Origin: a virus
Length of the DNA: 32,865 nucleotides
IMG/VR virus record: IMGVR_UViG_3300031963_000575
Location: 1 to 32,865 of that record
Strand: one strand, 5' to 3'
In this document: piece after piece, positions 14,907-23,061 of the stretch
Layout: every line of letters begins with the position of its first letter
Position numbering within the stretch: position 1 is the first letter of the stretch
The notes under the pieces: generated by a model
Databases searched by the model: none
What the model saw: the letters and a program-made list of their open reading frames with translations, nothing else
Told to the model about the DNA's origin: nothing
Program-made: the position numbers and the translations under genes

Positions 14907-16898
14907 ATGGGTGCAAGAAGTTCTAAGAATACAACGCAAAATAATAGAAGCGACGGGCACTTATTAGAGTACTTCCGTAAATCTTTTATTCGTGGTGGTG
15001 GTGCAAATGCTGGACCAAATATTCCTCCTCCACCACCACTTATCGCTGCAACTGGTGGAGATATTAATGGATTAGAACCAGGAAATAATTATGCATATCA
15101 CACATTCACCTCAACTGTTGGACCTAGCACTTTTATCATAGAATCCATATCACCACAACATCCAGGTTTTATTGATGTTTTAGTTGTTGCAGGTGGTGGA
15201 GGTGGGGGAAAAACTGCAGTTCCTGTAGGAAATGGTAGCGGTGGCGGCGGTGCTGGTGGTGTTGTTAGGCACGCAACATATAATGTATCATCCGGACCAT
15301 ATCCACTTACAATTCCGGTTTCTGTTGGAGGTGGAGGTGCTGGTGGAATTAGTTCTCCTAATATTGGTCAGAATGGTTCGGATAGTACTTTTGGTGGATT
15401 AACTGCAAAAGGTGGTGGTGGTGGTGGATATTTTGGAATTGCTGGAAGTCCTGGTGGTTCTGGTGGAGGCGGTGGTGGATATGGAGGTAATTATTCAAAT
15501 GTTTTAGCTACTGGAACTCAACCATCACAAACACATCCAACAGCACCATCAGGATGGATAAATTATGGAAGTCCCGGTGGAGCTCCAATTGGACCAAATC
15601 CGGGAGATGGATCTGGCGGCGGTGGTGCCGCAGAGGCTGGTGGATCGCATAATGACAGTGCTAATGCAGCGCCAGTATCTCAAGGATTTGGTGGAAATGG
15701 AATTCAATTTTCAGAATTTAATGGACCACTGATTGGTGTACCTGCTCTAGCACCCCATAGTGGATATTATGGTGGTGGCGGAGGTGGAGAAAATTATCCA
15801 GGAAATGCACCATTTGGTGGCGGTGCTGGTGGTGGTGGGGAAAGTCCCCAACCATACAATGGAGATCAATATACTGGAGCAGGAGGAGCTTCTGGTGCTG
15901 ATGGTATAGTAGCTGGAAATGGTGGATCTGGTATTGTAGTAGTAAGATATCTAAAATCAATCTCATCTATAAAAGCAACAGGAGGTATTGTAAGTTTTTA
16001 TAATAATAAAACAATTCATACTTTCTTGGCAACAGGAACTTTTACAAATGTATCAGGTTCTCCTTTAAATATTGAATACATGATTGTTGCTGGTGGAGGT
16101 GGAGGAGGAGTTGGTAATACTGGCATAGGCGCAGGTGGTGGTGGTGGAGCTGGTGGAATAGTTTATAATCCAGCATTTACTGTTTCTACAGGATCTCCAA
16201 ATGCGTTATCTATTACTGTAGGTGCTGGAGGTGGAGCGGAATCTACTGGATCTGATACAACTTTATCTTATCCTGGACCAACAACAGTAACAGCAAAAGG
16301 TGGTGGTAAAGGTGGTGGTAGTGCTGGAAATGCGTCAACTGGTGGTTCTGGTGGAGGATCTCACTACACTGCTGTTCCTGGACCAGCATCTCAACCATCA
16401 CAAAACCCAGGAATTCCTGGAATAATACAATATGGAAATAATGGCGGAAATTCTGGACCTTATGAAGGTGCTGGTGGAGGTGGTGCGGGAGCAGTTGGTT
16501 CTAATGGAACTTCTCCAAATATAAGTAGTGGTGCTGGTGGATATGGAATACAGGCACCACCTTCTTTTAGAGATCCAGGTTCTGCTTATGGCGATCCAGG
16601 AGGATATGGTGGAGCGGCCGCACCAACACCAGGTGGATTCTGGTTTGGTGGCGGAGGCGGCGGCAGTGGATATCCGACGAGCGTAGTAGGATCTGCTGGT
16701 GGTAGCGGAGGTGGTGGGGCTGGTCAAACAACACCAGGAGTTGTTAGATCTTATGGAAGAAGTGGTCAAGATGGAAAACTTCACACAGGAGGAGGTGGAG
16801 GAGGTGGAAATGGATGGAGAGCTTCTACAGACACACCAGTATCTGGAAATGGTGGTAAAGGTGGTTCTGGTATCGTTCTCATCGCATATCCTTCATAA
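14907..16898 (+). CDS. Glycine-rich putative adhesin with two tandem glycine-rich domains
   Basis: 663 aa, the longest protein here. The N-terminus (MGARSSKNTTQNNRSDGHLL, EYFRKSFIRGGG) is unlike the other glycine-rich genes and may mark a different attachment. Domain 1 (~44-350): LIAATGGDINGLEPGNNYAY, FIDVLVVAGGGGGG, end GGSGIVVVRYLKS. Domain 2 (~356-663): IKATGGIVSFYNNKTIHTFL, EYMIVAGGGGGGV, end GGKGGSGIVLIAYPS. Domain 2 is clearly related to domain 2 of the gene at 9219 (IQAPPSFRDP versus LQAPPSFRNP; FWFGGGGGG versus YWFAGGGGG). RBS AAGAGG overlaps the upstream end. Confidence 0.8.
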   Translation: MGARSSKNTTQNNRSDGHLLEYFRKSFIRGGGANAGPNIPPPPPLIAATGGDINGLEPGNNYAYHTFTSTVGPSTFIIESISPQHPGFIDVLVVAGGGGGGKTAVPVGNGSGGGGAGGVVRHATYNVSSGPYPLTIPVSVGGGGAGGISSPNIGQNGSDSTFGGLTAKGGGGGGYFGIAGSPGGSGGGGGGYGGNYSNVLATGTQPSQTHPTAPSGWINYGSPGGAPIGPNPGDGSGGGGAAEAGGSHNDSANAAPVSQGFGGNGIQFSEFNGPLIGVPALAPHSGYYGGGGGGENYPGNAPFGGGAGGGGESPQPYNGDQYTGAGGASGADGIVAGNGGSGIVVVRYLKSISSIKATGGIVSFYNNKTIHTFLATGTFTNVSGSPLNIEYMIVAGGGGGGVGNTGIGAGGGGGAGGIVYNPAFTVSTGSPNALSITVGAGGGAESTGSDTTLSYPGPTTVTAKGGGKGGGSAGNASTGGSGGGSHYTAVPGPASQPSQNPGIPGIIQYGNNGGNSGPYEGAGGGGAGAVGSNGTSPNISSGAGGYGIQAPPSFRDPGSAYGDPGGYGGAAAPTPGGFWFGGGGGGSGYPTSVVGSAGGSGGGGAGQTTPGVVRSYGRSGQDGKLHTGGGGGGGNGWRASTDTPVSGNGGKGGSGIVLIAYPS

Positions 16899-16915
16899 AA
16901 TGCTTAACAACTCCA

Positions 16916-16968
16916 ATAAATATTCATATCTGACTTTTCAGGATACTAAACTTATAGTATAATAAATA
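16916..16968 (+). promoter_or_regulatory. Promoter region: two ATAAATA motifs and a TATAATAAATA composite
   Basis: ATAAATA at 16916-16922 and at 16962-16968. The second overlaps TATAAT (16958-16963), giving TATAATAAATA, which could serve both as a sigma70 -10 and as a late promoter. A poor -35 (TTTTCA, 16935-16940) lies 17 nt upstream. The same composite occurs at 24975. Confidence 0.55.
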
Positions 16969-17002
16969 CTTTCACAGTCATAATCATTCATATAAGAAAA
17001 CG

Positions 17003-17413
17003 ATGGCACATTTTGCACAACTAGATGAAAACAACGTTGTTACTCAAGTCATTGTTGTGAGTAACGAAGATACTTCTGATTCTAATGGAGTAGAAGTAGA
17101 AGAAATCGGAGTTGCATTTTGTAAGAAACTCCTAGGTGCTGATACCAACTGGAAGCAAACCTCATACAATAACAATATGAGAGTTCGCTATGCAGGTATT
17201 GGTTACTCTTACAATGAAACTCTTGATGCTTTCATTCCACCACAACCATTTGCTTCGTGGATTCTGAATGAAGAAACTGCTGATTGGGAATCACCAGTAG
17301 GACCTGCTCCTGCACTCACCGAGGCGGAGATTGAAGCACGTTCATTTTATCGTTGGGATGAAGAAGCAGGTGCTTGGGATCTCTTTACTCCCGAACCACC
17401 AGCAGGTGAATGA
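17003..17413 (+). CDS. Conserved cyanophage-type protein of unknown function
   Basis: 136 aa. MAHFAQLDENNVVTQVIVVS, then IGVAFCKKLLGADTNWKQTS, RVRYAGIGYSYNETLDAFIP, PQPFASWILNEETADWESPV and a Trp-rich end FYRWDEEAGAWDLFTPEPP. This layout (M-AHFA-x-LDENN-x-V-x-Q-V-V at the start, F-C-x-x-L-x-x-x-x-x-WKQTS, YAGIGY, IPPQP-x-x-SW-x-LN) is a familiar one in T4-like cyanophages, generally annotated as hypothetical or virion-associated. It ends at a strong terminator, so it is the last gene of the second structural block. Confidence 0.75.
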   Translation: MAHFAQLDENNVVTQVIVVSNEDTSDSNGVEVEEIGVAFCKKLLGADTNWKQTSYNNNMRVRYAGIGYSYNETLDAFIPPQPFASWILNEETADWESPVGPAPALTEAEIEARSFYRWDEEAGAWDLFTPEPPAGE

Positions 17414-17419
17414 TAAACT

Positions 17420-17443
17420 GAGGGGTTCTACCCCTCTTTTTTT
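17420..17443 (+). terminator. Strong intrinsic terminator
   Basis: GAGGGG-TTCTA-CCCCTC followed by seven T, 7 nt after the stop codon of the 17003 gene. Confidence 0.9.
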
Positions 17444-17485
17444 ATGATAAATATTAATACCTGATGGACCGCAATCTTATCAGGA

Positions 17486-17509
17486 GGAGGGTGTAAGTCC
17501 CTCCTTTTT
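17486..17509 (+). terminator. Intrinsic terminator within the endonuclease leader
   Basis: GGAGGG-TGTAAGT-CCCTCC followed by TTTTT, just upstream of TATAAATA. Confidence 0.8.
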
Positions 17510-17511
17510 AA

Positions 17512-17519
17512 TATAAATA
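17512..17519 (+). promoter_or_regulatory. Perfect T4-type late promoter TATAAATA
   Basis: Exact match to TATAAATA, 33 nt before the endonuclease ATG. Confidence 0.8.
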
Positions 17520-17544
17520 CATATGCGGTCCTAATGGTAAAGAA

Positions 17545-18171
17545 ATGTCTAATAAGAAGTATCATTATACCTATTATTCTTATGAAGAGTGGGGTAGGGG
17601 GTATATTGGGTGTAGAAGTTGCAATTGCTTACCGGAACAAGATATAAACTATTTTGGATCATTTCACGATAAAACATTTAATCCCACTCAAAAAGTAATT
17701 ATCGAAACGTTTAAAACAAGAAAGGATGCAATTCGTGCAGAAATAAAGTTGCATAATTTTTATGATATTGCTCTTAACTCACATTTTGCTAATAGGGCAA
17801 AACAAACTTCGACTAAATTTACGAGAGAGGGTGCAGTTACATCTCAAGAAACAAAAGAAAAAATGAGTAAAGTTAAAAAAGGTAAATTTTTTCTAAATGA
17901 AAGTGCAAGAGAGAAGATTAGAAGAGCAAGAGCACTTCAAGTTTTTACAGAAGAAAGTTCAATAAAAAGAAAACAAACACTTAAAAAACTGGATTTAGTT
18001 TGGATGTATGACCCAAAAACAAAAAAGAATCATAGAATAATGAGAATAAAAGTTCAAGAAAAACTATCTGAAGGACTTGTATTGGGACGTATTTGCAATA
18101 TTACAGAGGAAACAAGAAAAAAATTAAGTGATGCTGCCAATAAAAGATGGTCTAAACAAACCAATAAATAA
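17545..18171 (+). CDS. Free-standing GIY-YIG homing endonuclease
   Basis: 208 aa. N-terminal GIY-YIG-like core: HYTYYSYEEWGRGYIGCRSC with R24, then KTRKDAIRAEIKLHNFYDIA with the likely metal-binding E66. Lys-rich C-terminal half with NUMOD3-like motifs: SQETKEKMSKVKKGKF (~100-115), SAREKIRRARALQ and TEETRKKLSDAANKRW. The enzyme family nicks or cuts DNA lacking the gene. It sits between a terminated structural block and a long fibre gene and shares its leader architecture with the unrelated HNH enzyme at 6877. AT-rich and lysine-rich compared with the surrounding fibre genes. Confidence 0.85.
   Translation: MSNKKYHYTYYSYEEWGRGYIGCRSCNCLPEQDINYFGSFHDKTFNPTQKVIIETFKTRKDAIRAEIKLHNFYDIALNSHFANRAKQTSTKFTREGAVTSQETKEKMSKVKKGKFFLNESAREKIRRARALQVFTEESSIKRKQTLKKLDLVWMYDPKTKKNHRIMRIKVQEKLSEGLVLGRICNITEETRKKLSDAANKRWSKQTNK
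18164..18170 (+). promoter_or_regulatory. Late promoter motif ATAAATA overlapping endonuclease stop
   Basis: ATAAATA ends within the stop codon of the endonuclease, 27 nt before the ATG at 18198. Confidence 0.6.
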
Positions 18172-18197
18172 TAACAAGGAAAGCACCTCAAAATTAG

Positions 18198-19733
18198 ATG
18201 TCCCCATACATCGGAAATTACCACGTCACTGGTGATACTGCAAGTAACTTTAAAATACTCGATGATATCTCATCATATACCGCAACGATTGATGGATCAT
18301 CTTCTAGCATTGTATCGGTTGGAAATAATACGATAAAAATTCTAGAACACCGTTTTGTAACTGGGCAAAGAGTTACATATACCAATGGTGGTGGCACTAG
18401 TATTGGTGGATTAACAAGTGGAAACGCTTATTATATTATTAAGTATGATCGAGACAACATTAGTCTGGCAGACTCTGCATCAAATGCCACGAATAATATT
18501 GTAAGAAATCTAACATTAGTCGGTACTGGTTCTGCACATACACTGAATGTTGCTTTTGATGGAGTCAATACATCATTCCGTCCTACAAGAGACAATGGAA
18601 CTCATTGTAGAATCACTGATGCCGCACAACTTCAAATCTCCATTAATGGTGTTATTCAGCAACCAAATAAATTATTATCTTTAAGTTCTGGATTTGCAAT
18701 TGATGCTGGTGGTAATATTAAGTTTGCGACTGCACCGACATCATCAGAAATCTTTTGGGGATATGTGATTGCCGAATCACTGGCAACCTTTGATATTAGT
18801 GATAATAAACTTGATAATTTCTCTGGTGATGGAGTCACAACTGACTTTACACTTTCACAGTCAGTTCCCAATAGTGCAAGTGTTGTAGTCACAATTGATG
18901 GTGTTGTTCAGCACGCATCAGATAATAATGGAACTCGTGCTTATTCTGTTTATGATACCGTACTTGCATTTACTGGTGCTCCACCAGCAGGAACTCAAAT
19001 TCAAGTTCGTCACATTGGATTTTCAAGTCCAGTCAATAGTGATGTAACTTCTTTCTATGGAAGAGTTGGACCAGTTACAATTATTGAGAGTGATCCAGTT
19101 GTTGCAATTCAATCTGGTGGCCTTGGGATTGGTACGGTAAGAACCATTAACTTTGTTGGATCTGGAAATAGTATTCGTCAGGTTGGAAATACTGTTGAAG
19201 TTACTATCTCTGGTTCTGGTGGAGGTGCATCTGGTGTCATTTACAAAGAAACCTTTAATGTTAGTTCATCAAGAACAGTATTCAGTTTAACTAATTCTTA
19301 TAATACTGGATATGTTGATGTATATCTGAACGGTGTTCGTTTATCTGCAACGGACTTTACTGAAACTAATAGCACAACAATTACTCTTGCAGAACCTGCG
19401 ATTGCTGGTGATATTGTAGATGTTGTCATCAATAGTTCTGTCGTTCAGAATACAATTCTGGATTCAACAATTGATAACTTGATAATCAATACTTCATTAA
19501 CTGGACAGATTGGAGGTGGTGAAGAGACTCTTGCTACTGGTAGTGGATCATTCTTGGGTGAAGTCATCAGTATGCCAACAGTGATAAGTGTAGGTGCTAC
19601 TTCAACTGTTGCCCCAAAGGTAGGACATAACGTTACTTTTGTGAAATATCAAGAAGTTAAAATTGAATCTCCATATGACTTAATTCTTGATAGTGATGAT
19701 TTTATAATTGATGTATATGAATTGAACATATAA
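18198..19733 (+). CDS. Long tail-fibre-like protein with repeated beta domains
   Basis: 511 aa. The start MSPYIGNYHVTGDTASNFKI then LDDISSYTATIDGS is related to the 133-aa protein at 13411. Three copies of a beta domain of the form F-x(n)-T-x-F-x-L ... V-x-V-x-x-NGV-x-Q/L: LQISINGVIQQPNKLLSL (~150), ASVVVTIDGVVQHASDN (~230), TGYVDVYLNGVRLSATDFTE (~372). Between them is FVGSGNSIRQVGNTVEVTIS and near the end GSGSFLGEVISMPTVISVGA. This architecture matches long fibre or whisker-like proteins of marine T4-like phages. Starts after an ATAAATA that overlaps the endonuclease stop. Confidence 0.75.
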   Translation: MSPYIGNYHVTGDTASNFKILDDISSYTATIDGSSSSIVSVGNNTIKILEHRFVTGQRVTYTNGGGTSIGGLTSGNAYYIIKYDRDNISLADSASNATNNIVRNLTLVGTGSAHTLNVAFDGVNTSFRPTRDNGTHCRITDAAQLQISINGVIQQPNKLLSLSSGFAIDAGGNIKFATAPTSSEIFWGYVIAESLATFDISDNKLDNFSGDGVTTDFTLSQSVPNSASVVVTIDGVVQHASDNNGTRAYSVYDTVLAFTGAPPAGTQIQVRHIGFSSPVNSDVTSFYGRVGPVTIIESDPVVAIQSGGLGIGTVRTINFVGSGNSIRQVGNTVEVTISGSGGGASGVIYKETFNVSSSRTVFSLTNSYNTGYVDVYLNGVRLSATDFTETNSTTITLAEPAIAGDIVDVVINSSVVQNTILDSTIDNLIINTSLTGQIGGGEETLATGSGSFLGEVISMPTVISVGATSTVAPKVGHNVTFVKYQEVKIESPYDLILDSDDFIIDVYELNI

Positions 19734-19736
19734 ATA
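19729..19736 (+). promoter_or_regulatory. Perfect late promoter TATAAATA containing upstream stop codon
   Basis: Stop TAA of the 18198 gene lies inside the motif. The leader to the ATG at 19764 (TATAAATACA...TTGGT...GGATAA...TTAATGTC) is repeated at 23057 and 24979. Confidence 0.8.
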
Positions 19737-19763
19737 CAGTTAAATTGGTACTAGGATAATTTA

Positions 19764-20549
19764 ATGTCTAGGCTTAGATCGGATCAACTAGTAAATAAAA
19801 ATGCAACTGGCGCACCTGAACTAACCTATGGTGCAACAGTTCCTTCCACTGGTACGATCTCTGGTGCTGGTAGTATTAACCTCACTGGCATTGTAACCGC
19901 CACGACTTTTAGTGGAAATCTAACTGGTAGTGCTACTGGACTATCAGGAACTCCCAATATTACTGTTGGAAATGTAACTGGAACCACTGCAACTTTCAGT
20001 GGTAATGTTTCGGTAGGTGGAACTTTAACTTATGAAGACGTAACTAATATTGACTCGGTTGGGTTAGTCACAGCAAGGACTGGTGTTAGAGTTACTGCTG
20101 GTGGTATTGTGGTTAATTCCGGAGTCACTACCCTAACAACTCTAATTCCTGATGAGACAAGATTTAAATCAGTTGCAGAGGAGATTAAAGTAGGAACTGC
20201 AACATCAGTAACAATTGATTTTAGTGCGGGAGAAGGAAACATTGGAATTGTAAGATCACCATCTGGTCCAATTTCCTTGCATGTAAATAATATTCCCACA
20301 ACTAATTTTAGTAATAAAGTAATTAGTTTAACGGTAATTATAAATCAGGGTTCAACTGGATATGCTTGCTCCAGTATTTTCTTCAACGGAACTCAAAGAA
20401 CAATTCGTTGGGCATCTGGAACTGTATCCGCAGGTAATACTTCTTGTATTGATTATTATAACTTTGTTGGTATAGATACTGTCGGTGATGGTGCTATAAC
20501 AAGTTATACTGTCACGGGAAGCGCAAACGGAAATTATAGATTCTATTGA
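19764..20549 (+). CDS. Fibre protein, C-terminal subtype 1
   Basis: 261 aa. MSRLRSDQLVNKNATGAPEL, then LTGIVTATTFSGNLTGSATG, LSGTPNITVGNVTGTTATFS, LTYEDVTNIDSVGLVTARTG. The C-terminal domain (DETRFKSVAEEIKVGTATSV ... TINTVGDG-type strand ... SANGNYRFY) is the subtype of 3, 8523 and 25014. The SVGLVTARTGVRVTAGGI segment is a common cyanophage fibre module. A glycine-rich partner starts 1 nt after the stop. Confidence 0.75.
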   Translation: MSRLRSDQLVNKNATGAPELTYGATVPSTGTISGAGSINLTGIVTATTFSGNLTGSATGLSGTPNITVGNVTGTTATFSGNVSVGGTLTYEDVTNIDSVGLVTARTGVRVTAGGIVVNSGVTTLTTLIPDETRFKSVAEEIKVGTATSVTIDFSAGEGNIGIVRSPSGPISLHVNNIPTTNFSNKVISLTVIINQGSTGYACSSIFFNGTQRTIRWASGTVSAGNTSCIDYYNFVGIDTVGDGAITSYTVTGSANGNYRFY

Positions 20550-20550
20550 T

Positions 20551-21567
20551 ATGGCACCTTTACTTTCTAGAATTGCTGACAAACTCGGAATGAGTTTTAG
20601 TTCTTCTGCTGTTTCTAGTGGTGGTTCGGCAACTGGAGGTACAATATTAACTCCAGGAAATGGGTATACTTATCATGTTTTTACTTATCCAAATTCTACT
20701 AGTTTTTCATTACCATCTCCTAAGGTTGTCAATATTTTAGTTGTTGCTGGTGGTGGAGGAGGTGGTAACTATTATGGTGCTGGCGGTGGAGCTGGCGGTG
20801 TTGTTTATGGTGCATCCAAAACTTTAGCTGCTGGAATATATCCAGTTCAAGTTGGCGCACCAGGCACAAAGGGTTATGGTCCTGTCGCAGTTGCTCCACA
20901 AGTTCCTCAGGGAAGTCCTGGTGGAAATAGTTACTTTGGAACTCCCGGAGTTCCAATATTTGGTCAACCAAACTATGTACTGGCAAAAGGTGGTGGTGGA
21001 GCTGGATCCAATTATTACGATGCTGGACCCGGTCATAATTTTGGACAACCAGGAGGATCTGGTGGTGGATCATCTGGAGGAGATCCAGCGCCTGCATCTG
21101 GTCAGGCAACACAACCAGGAACTAATCCAGCATTAACTGACTATGGAAATCCTGGTGGATTTTCTGTTCCAACTGGTGGGTATGGCACTTCTGGCGGTGG
21201 AGGCGCAGGTGCAGCTGGTGTTTCTACTCCTGGAAATGATCCTGGTGGTGGTGATGGTGGTATTGGAGTTGCATTTGGAGATTTTCCTGGACCTATCATT
21301 GGACCGGCAATACCTGCTCCTGAACAACCTGCTTTTATTCCTGCCGTAGGCGCATCAGGTTACTATGGTGGTGGTGGAGGAGGAGGTGTATATAGTAGCA
21401 CAGGTACAAATAGAACAGGGGCTGGTGGATTAGGTGGTGGTGGTTCAGCTAGTGGAAATCCAGGAGTTTATGGAACTGGTGGTGGTGGCGCTGGAAGACA
21501 TCCAAATGGTCCTGCAGGTGGTGGAAATGGTGGAGCAGGAATAGTCATCGTCAGATATCCTTCATAA
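20551..21567 (+). CDS. Glycine-rich putative adhesin
   Basis: 338 aa. N-terminal peptide MAPLLSRIADKLGMSFSSSA resembles 563, 9219 and 25916. One glycine-rich domain: SATGGTILTPGNGYTYHVFT, VVNILVVAGGGGGGN, GAGGGAGGVVYGASKTL, a Pro-rich loop FPGPIIGPAIPAPEQPAFIP, YYGGGGGGGVY and the final strand GGAGIVIVRYPS. Predicted receptor-binding tip, partner of the fibre gene that ends 1 nt upstream. It is the last gene before the sulfotransferase. Confidence 0.8.
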   Translation: MAPLLSRIADKLGMSFSSSAVSSGGSATGGTILTPGNGYTYHVFTYPNSTSFSLPSPKVVNILVVAGGGGGGNYYGAGGGAGGVVYGASKTLAAGIYPVQVGAPGTKGYGPVAVAPQVPQGSPGGNSYFGTPGVPIFGQPNYVLAKGGGGAGSNYYDAGPGHNFGQPGGSGGGSSGGDPAPASGQATQPGTNPALTDYGNPGGFSVPTGGYGTSGGGGAGAAGVSTPGNDPGGGDGGIGVAFGDFPGPIIGPAIPAPEQPAFIPAVGASGYYGGGGGGGVYSSTGTNRTGAGGLGGGGSASGNPGVYGTGGGGAGRHPNGPAGGGNGGAGIVIVRYPS

Positions 21568-21570
21568 GTG

Positions 21571-21579
21571 TGATATAAT
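21571..21579 (+). promoter_or_regulatory. Extended -10 promoter TGATATAAT
   Basis: TG-A-TATAAT, a sigma70 extended -10 element, 20 nt before the sulfotransferase ATG. No clear -35 and no late motif in the 32-nt gap. Confidence 0.6.
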
Positions 21580-21599
21580 ATTATAAAATTCTATTTTCA

Positions 21600-22397
21600 A
21601 TGAGTTGTAAAAAGTATTATTTTCTTTCGGGTATGCCGAGAGCAGGAAACACTATTTTGTCATGTATTTTAAATCAAAATAAAAAAATAGGTGTATCTGG
21701 AAATAGTTTAGTATCAGAAATTCTTTTTAAACTTGATAGTTGGAAAGATACTGATGTAGCGTATAAAAATTTTCCAGATGAAAAATCTTATGATTCTGTG
21801 ATGGAAAGTATAATATCTTCATATTATTCTAAATGGAATGTTGATTATGTTATTGATAGATCTGCTTGGGGAACTCCTGCTAATTTTTCTTTACTTCAAA
21901 AATATTGCCCAAATGAAATAAAAATAGTTTGTCTTGTTAGAAATACTCTTGATATTTTTAAATCTTGGGTAGACTGGTCTGATAAAAATCCAAATAACTT
22001 TATTAATAGAAATACTAATAATGGAACTGTGGAACAAAAATTTGAATTTATTTTTAATCCTCATGGGCAGTTGGTTCAGCAGATATTATCCATCAATACA
22101 CTTAACAAAATAGATCCACAAAATAATATTCATATACTGATTGGCTATGATGATTTTGTGAACAATCCTCAAAAAGAAGTGGAAAGAATATATGATTTTT
22201 TAAATATCCCGCATTACAGTCATAACTATAAAAAAATAAAACAGTTAAATATTAATGGAGTTGAATACTCTGATAATTTTCTTGGTAATAATCTTCACAA
22301 AATTGACACAAAGGGTATTCGAAAAAGGAAATATAAAGTAAATGTTTCAGATCAAATATATCATAGATGTTTAGAATTTGATTTGTTGATTAGGTAG
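21600..22397 (+). CDS. PAPS-dependent sulfotransferase-like protein
   Basis: 265 aa. Residues 8-21 (FLSGMPRAGNTILS) match the 5'-phosphosulfate-binding loop of sulfotransferases (x-x-G-x-P-R-S/A-G-T/N-T), and IKIVCLVRNTLDIFKSWVDW has R114 and S122 in the R-x7-S spacing of the 3'-phosphate-binding motif. Length fits the family. The enzyme would transfer sulfate from PAPS to a hydroxyl on a protein or glycan; the acceptor is unknown. The gene is AT-rich, poor in Gly and rich in Asn/Lys/Ile, unlike its fibre-gene neighbours, and lies in the middle of the fibre cluster, suggesting recent acquisition. It has an extended -10 rather than a late promoter. Confidence 0.8.
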   Translation: MSCKKYYFLSGMPRAGNTILSCILNQNKKIGVSGNSLVSEILFKLDSWKDTDVAYKNFPDEKSYDSVMESIISSYYSKWNVDYVIDRSAWGTPANFSLLQKYCPNEIKIVCLVRNTLDIFKSWVDWSDKNPNNFINRNTNNGTVEQKFEFIFNPHGQLVQQILSINTLNKIDPQNNIHILIGYDDFVNNPQKEVERIYDFLNIPHYSHNYKKIKQLNINGVEYSDNFLGNNLHKIDTKGIRKRKYKVNVSDQIYHRCLEFDLLIR

Positions 22398-22406
22398 TAA
22401 TAACAA

Positions 22407-22414
22407 TATAAATA
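22407..22414 (+). promoter_or_regulatory. Perfect late promoter TATAAATA
   Basis: TATAAATA, leader CCTAAAAACTTCCA, then ATG at 22429. Same 14-nt leader style as 11092 and 13389. Confidence 0.8.
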
Positions 22415-22428
22415 CCTAAAAACTTCCA

Positions 22429-23061
22429 ATGTCATTCACAAAAGTACTTGGACCTGGTATTGGTGATGGTAATCAACTGATTGTTGGTATCATTACTGCT
22501 ACCGCATTTTATGGTGATGGATCAAATCTTGATGGTATAACATCTGCTGGTTTAGGAACTGCTATAAGTCAAGATCAGGCAAGTCCTCTGAGTAAAATTT
22601 ATTATACAAACGAAGTTTTAAGCATCGGGCAAACATCAACTGTCACTGTTCCAGATTCTTCAAATGTTGCATATACTCAATATGTTGATCTTGCAGTTGA
22701 AGAAGGTGCGGACTTCATAGTTTCTGATGGTGATGAATTTATTCCAGATGTTCTTGGTATTAGTACTAGCGGTATTAGTCTTCTTTCAGGAACTGGTGGA
22801 AGAGTTCGTGCAGATAACTTTACAAACAAGGTAGGAACTGGTGCTCCAAACTTTCCGAATGGATTGACAATTGGTGATGGAACTTTTGACACTGGATTTA
22901 TTGAAATACAAAATGTTCTTGACGTAACCGAAGATAAGACACTTGCAGGTTCAACATCTTCAACAGTTACGGTTGCAAGAAAATCTGTTGTTGTTGCGGA
23001 TACAAAGAGTCTGATACTTGGACCTAATTGTGAATTGGTTATCAACGCCTTTCAGATATAA
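22429..23061 (+). CDS. Fibre-like virion protein
   Basis: 210 aa. MSFTKVLGPGIGDGNQLIVG, then IITATAFYGDGSNLDGITSA, YYTNEVLSIGQTSTVTVPDS and the N-terminal-type module RADNFTNKVGTGAPNFPNGL in the middle (residues ~125-145), followed by a capping region VTVARKSVVVADTKSLILGP and CELVINAFQI. The presence of a typical fibre N-terminal module (RADxxTNxxGTGAPNFPNG) internally suggests fusion of two modules. It ends without a recurrent tip domain and has its own late promoter. Confidence 0.65.
   Translation: MSFTKVLGPGIGDGNQLIVGIITATAFYGDGSNLDGITSAGLGTAISQDQASPLSKIYYTNEVLSIGQTSTVTVPDSSNVAYTQYVDLAVEEGADFIVSDGDEFIPDVLGISTSGISLLSGTGGRVRADNFTNKVGTGAPNFPNGLTIGDGTFDTGFIEIQNVLDVTEDKTLAGSTSSTVTVARKSVVVADTKSLILGPNCELVINAFQI

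Larger units (their letters stand above)
17446..17531 (+). promoter_or_regulatory. Structured leader of the GIY-YIG endonuclease gene
   Basis: In order: GATAAATA (17446-17453); hairpin CCTGAT (17460-17465) / ATCAGG (17479-17484) whose loop starts with GGACCGCA (17466-17473); terminator-like hairpin (17486-17509); TATAAATA (17512-17519); TGCGGTCC (17524-17531), the exact reverse complement of the loop segment. From the second late motif to the ATG is 33 nt and from the 3' arm to the ATG is 21 nt, both identical to the leader of the HNH gene at 6877, although the arm sequences differ. Confidence 0.7.
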
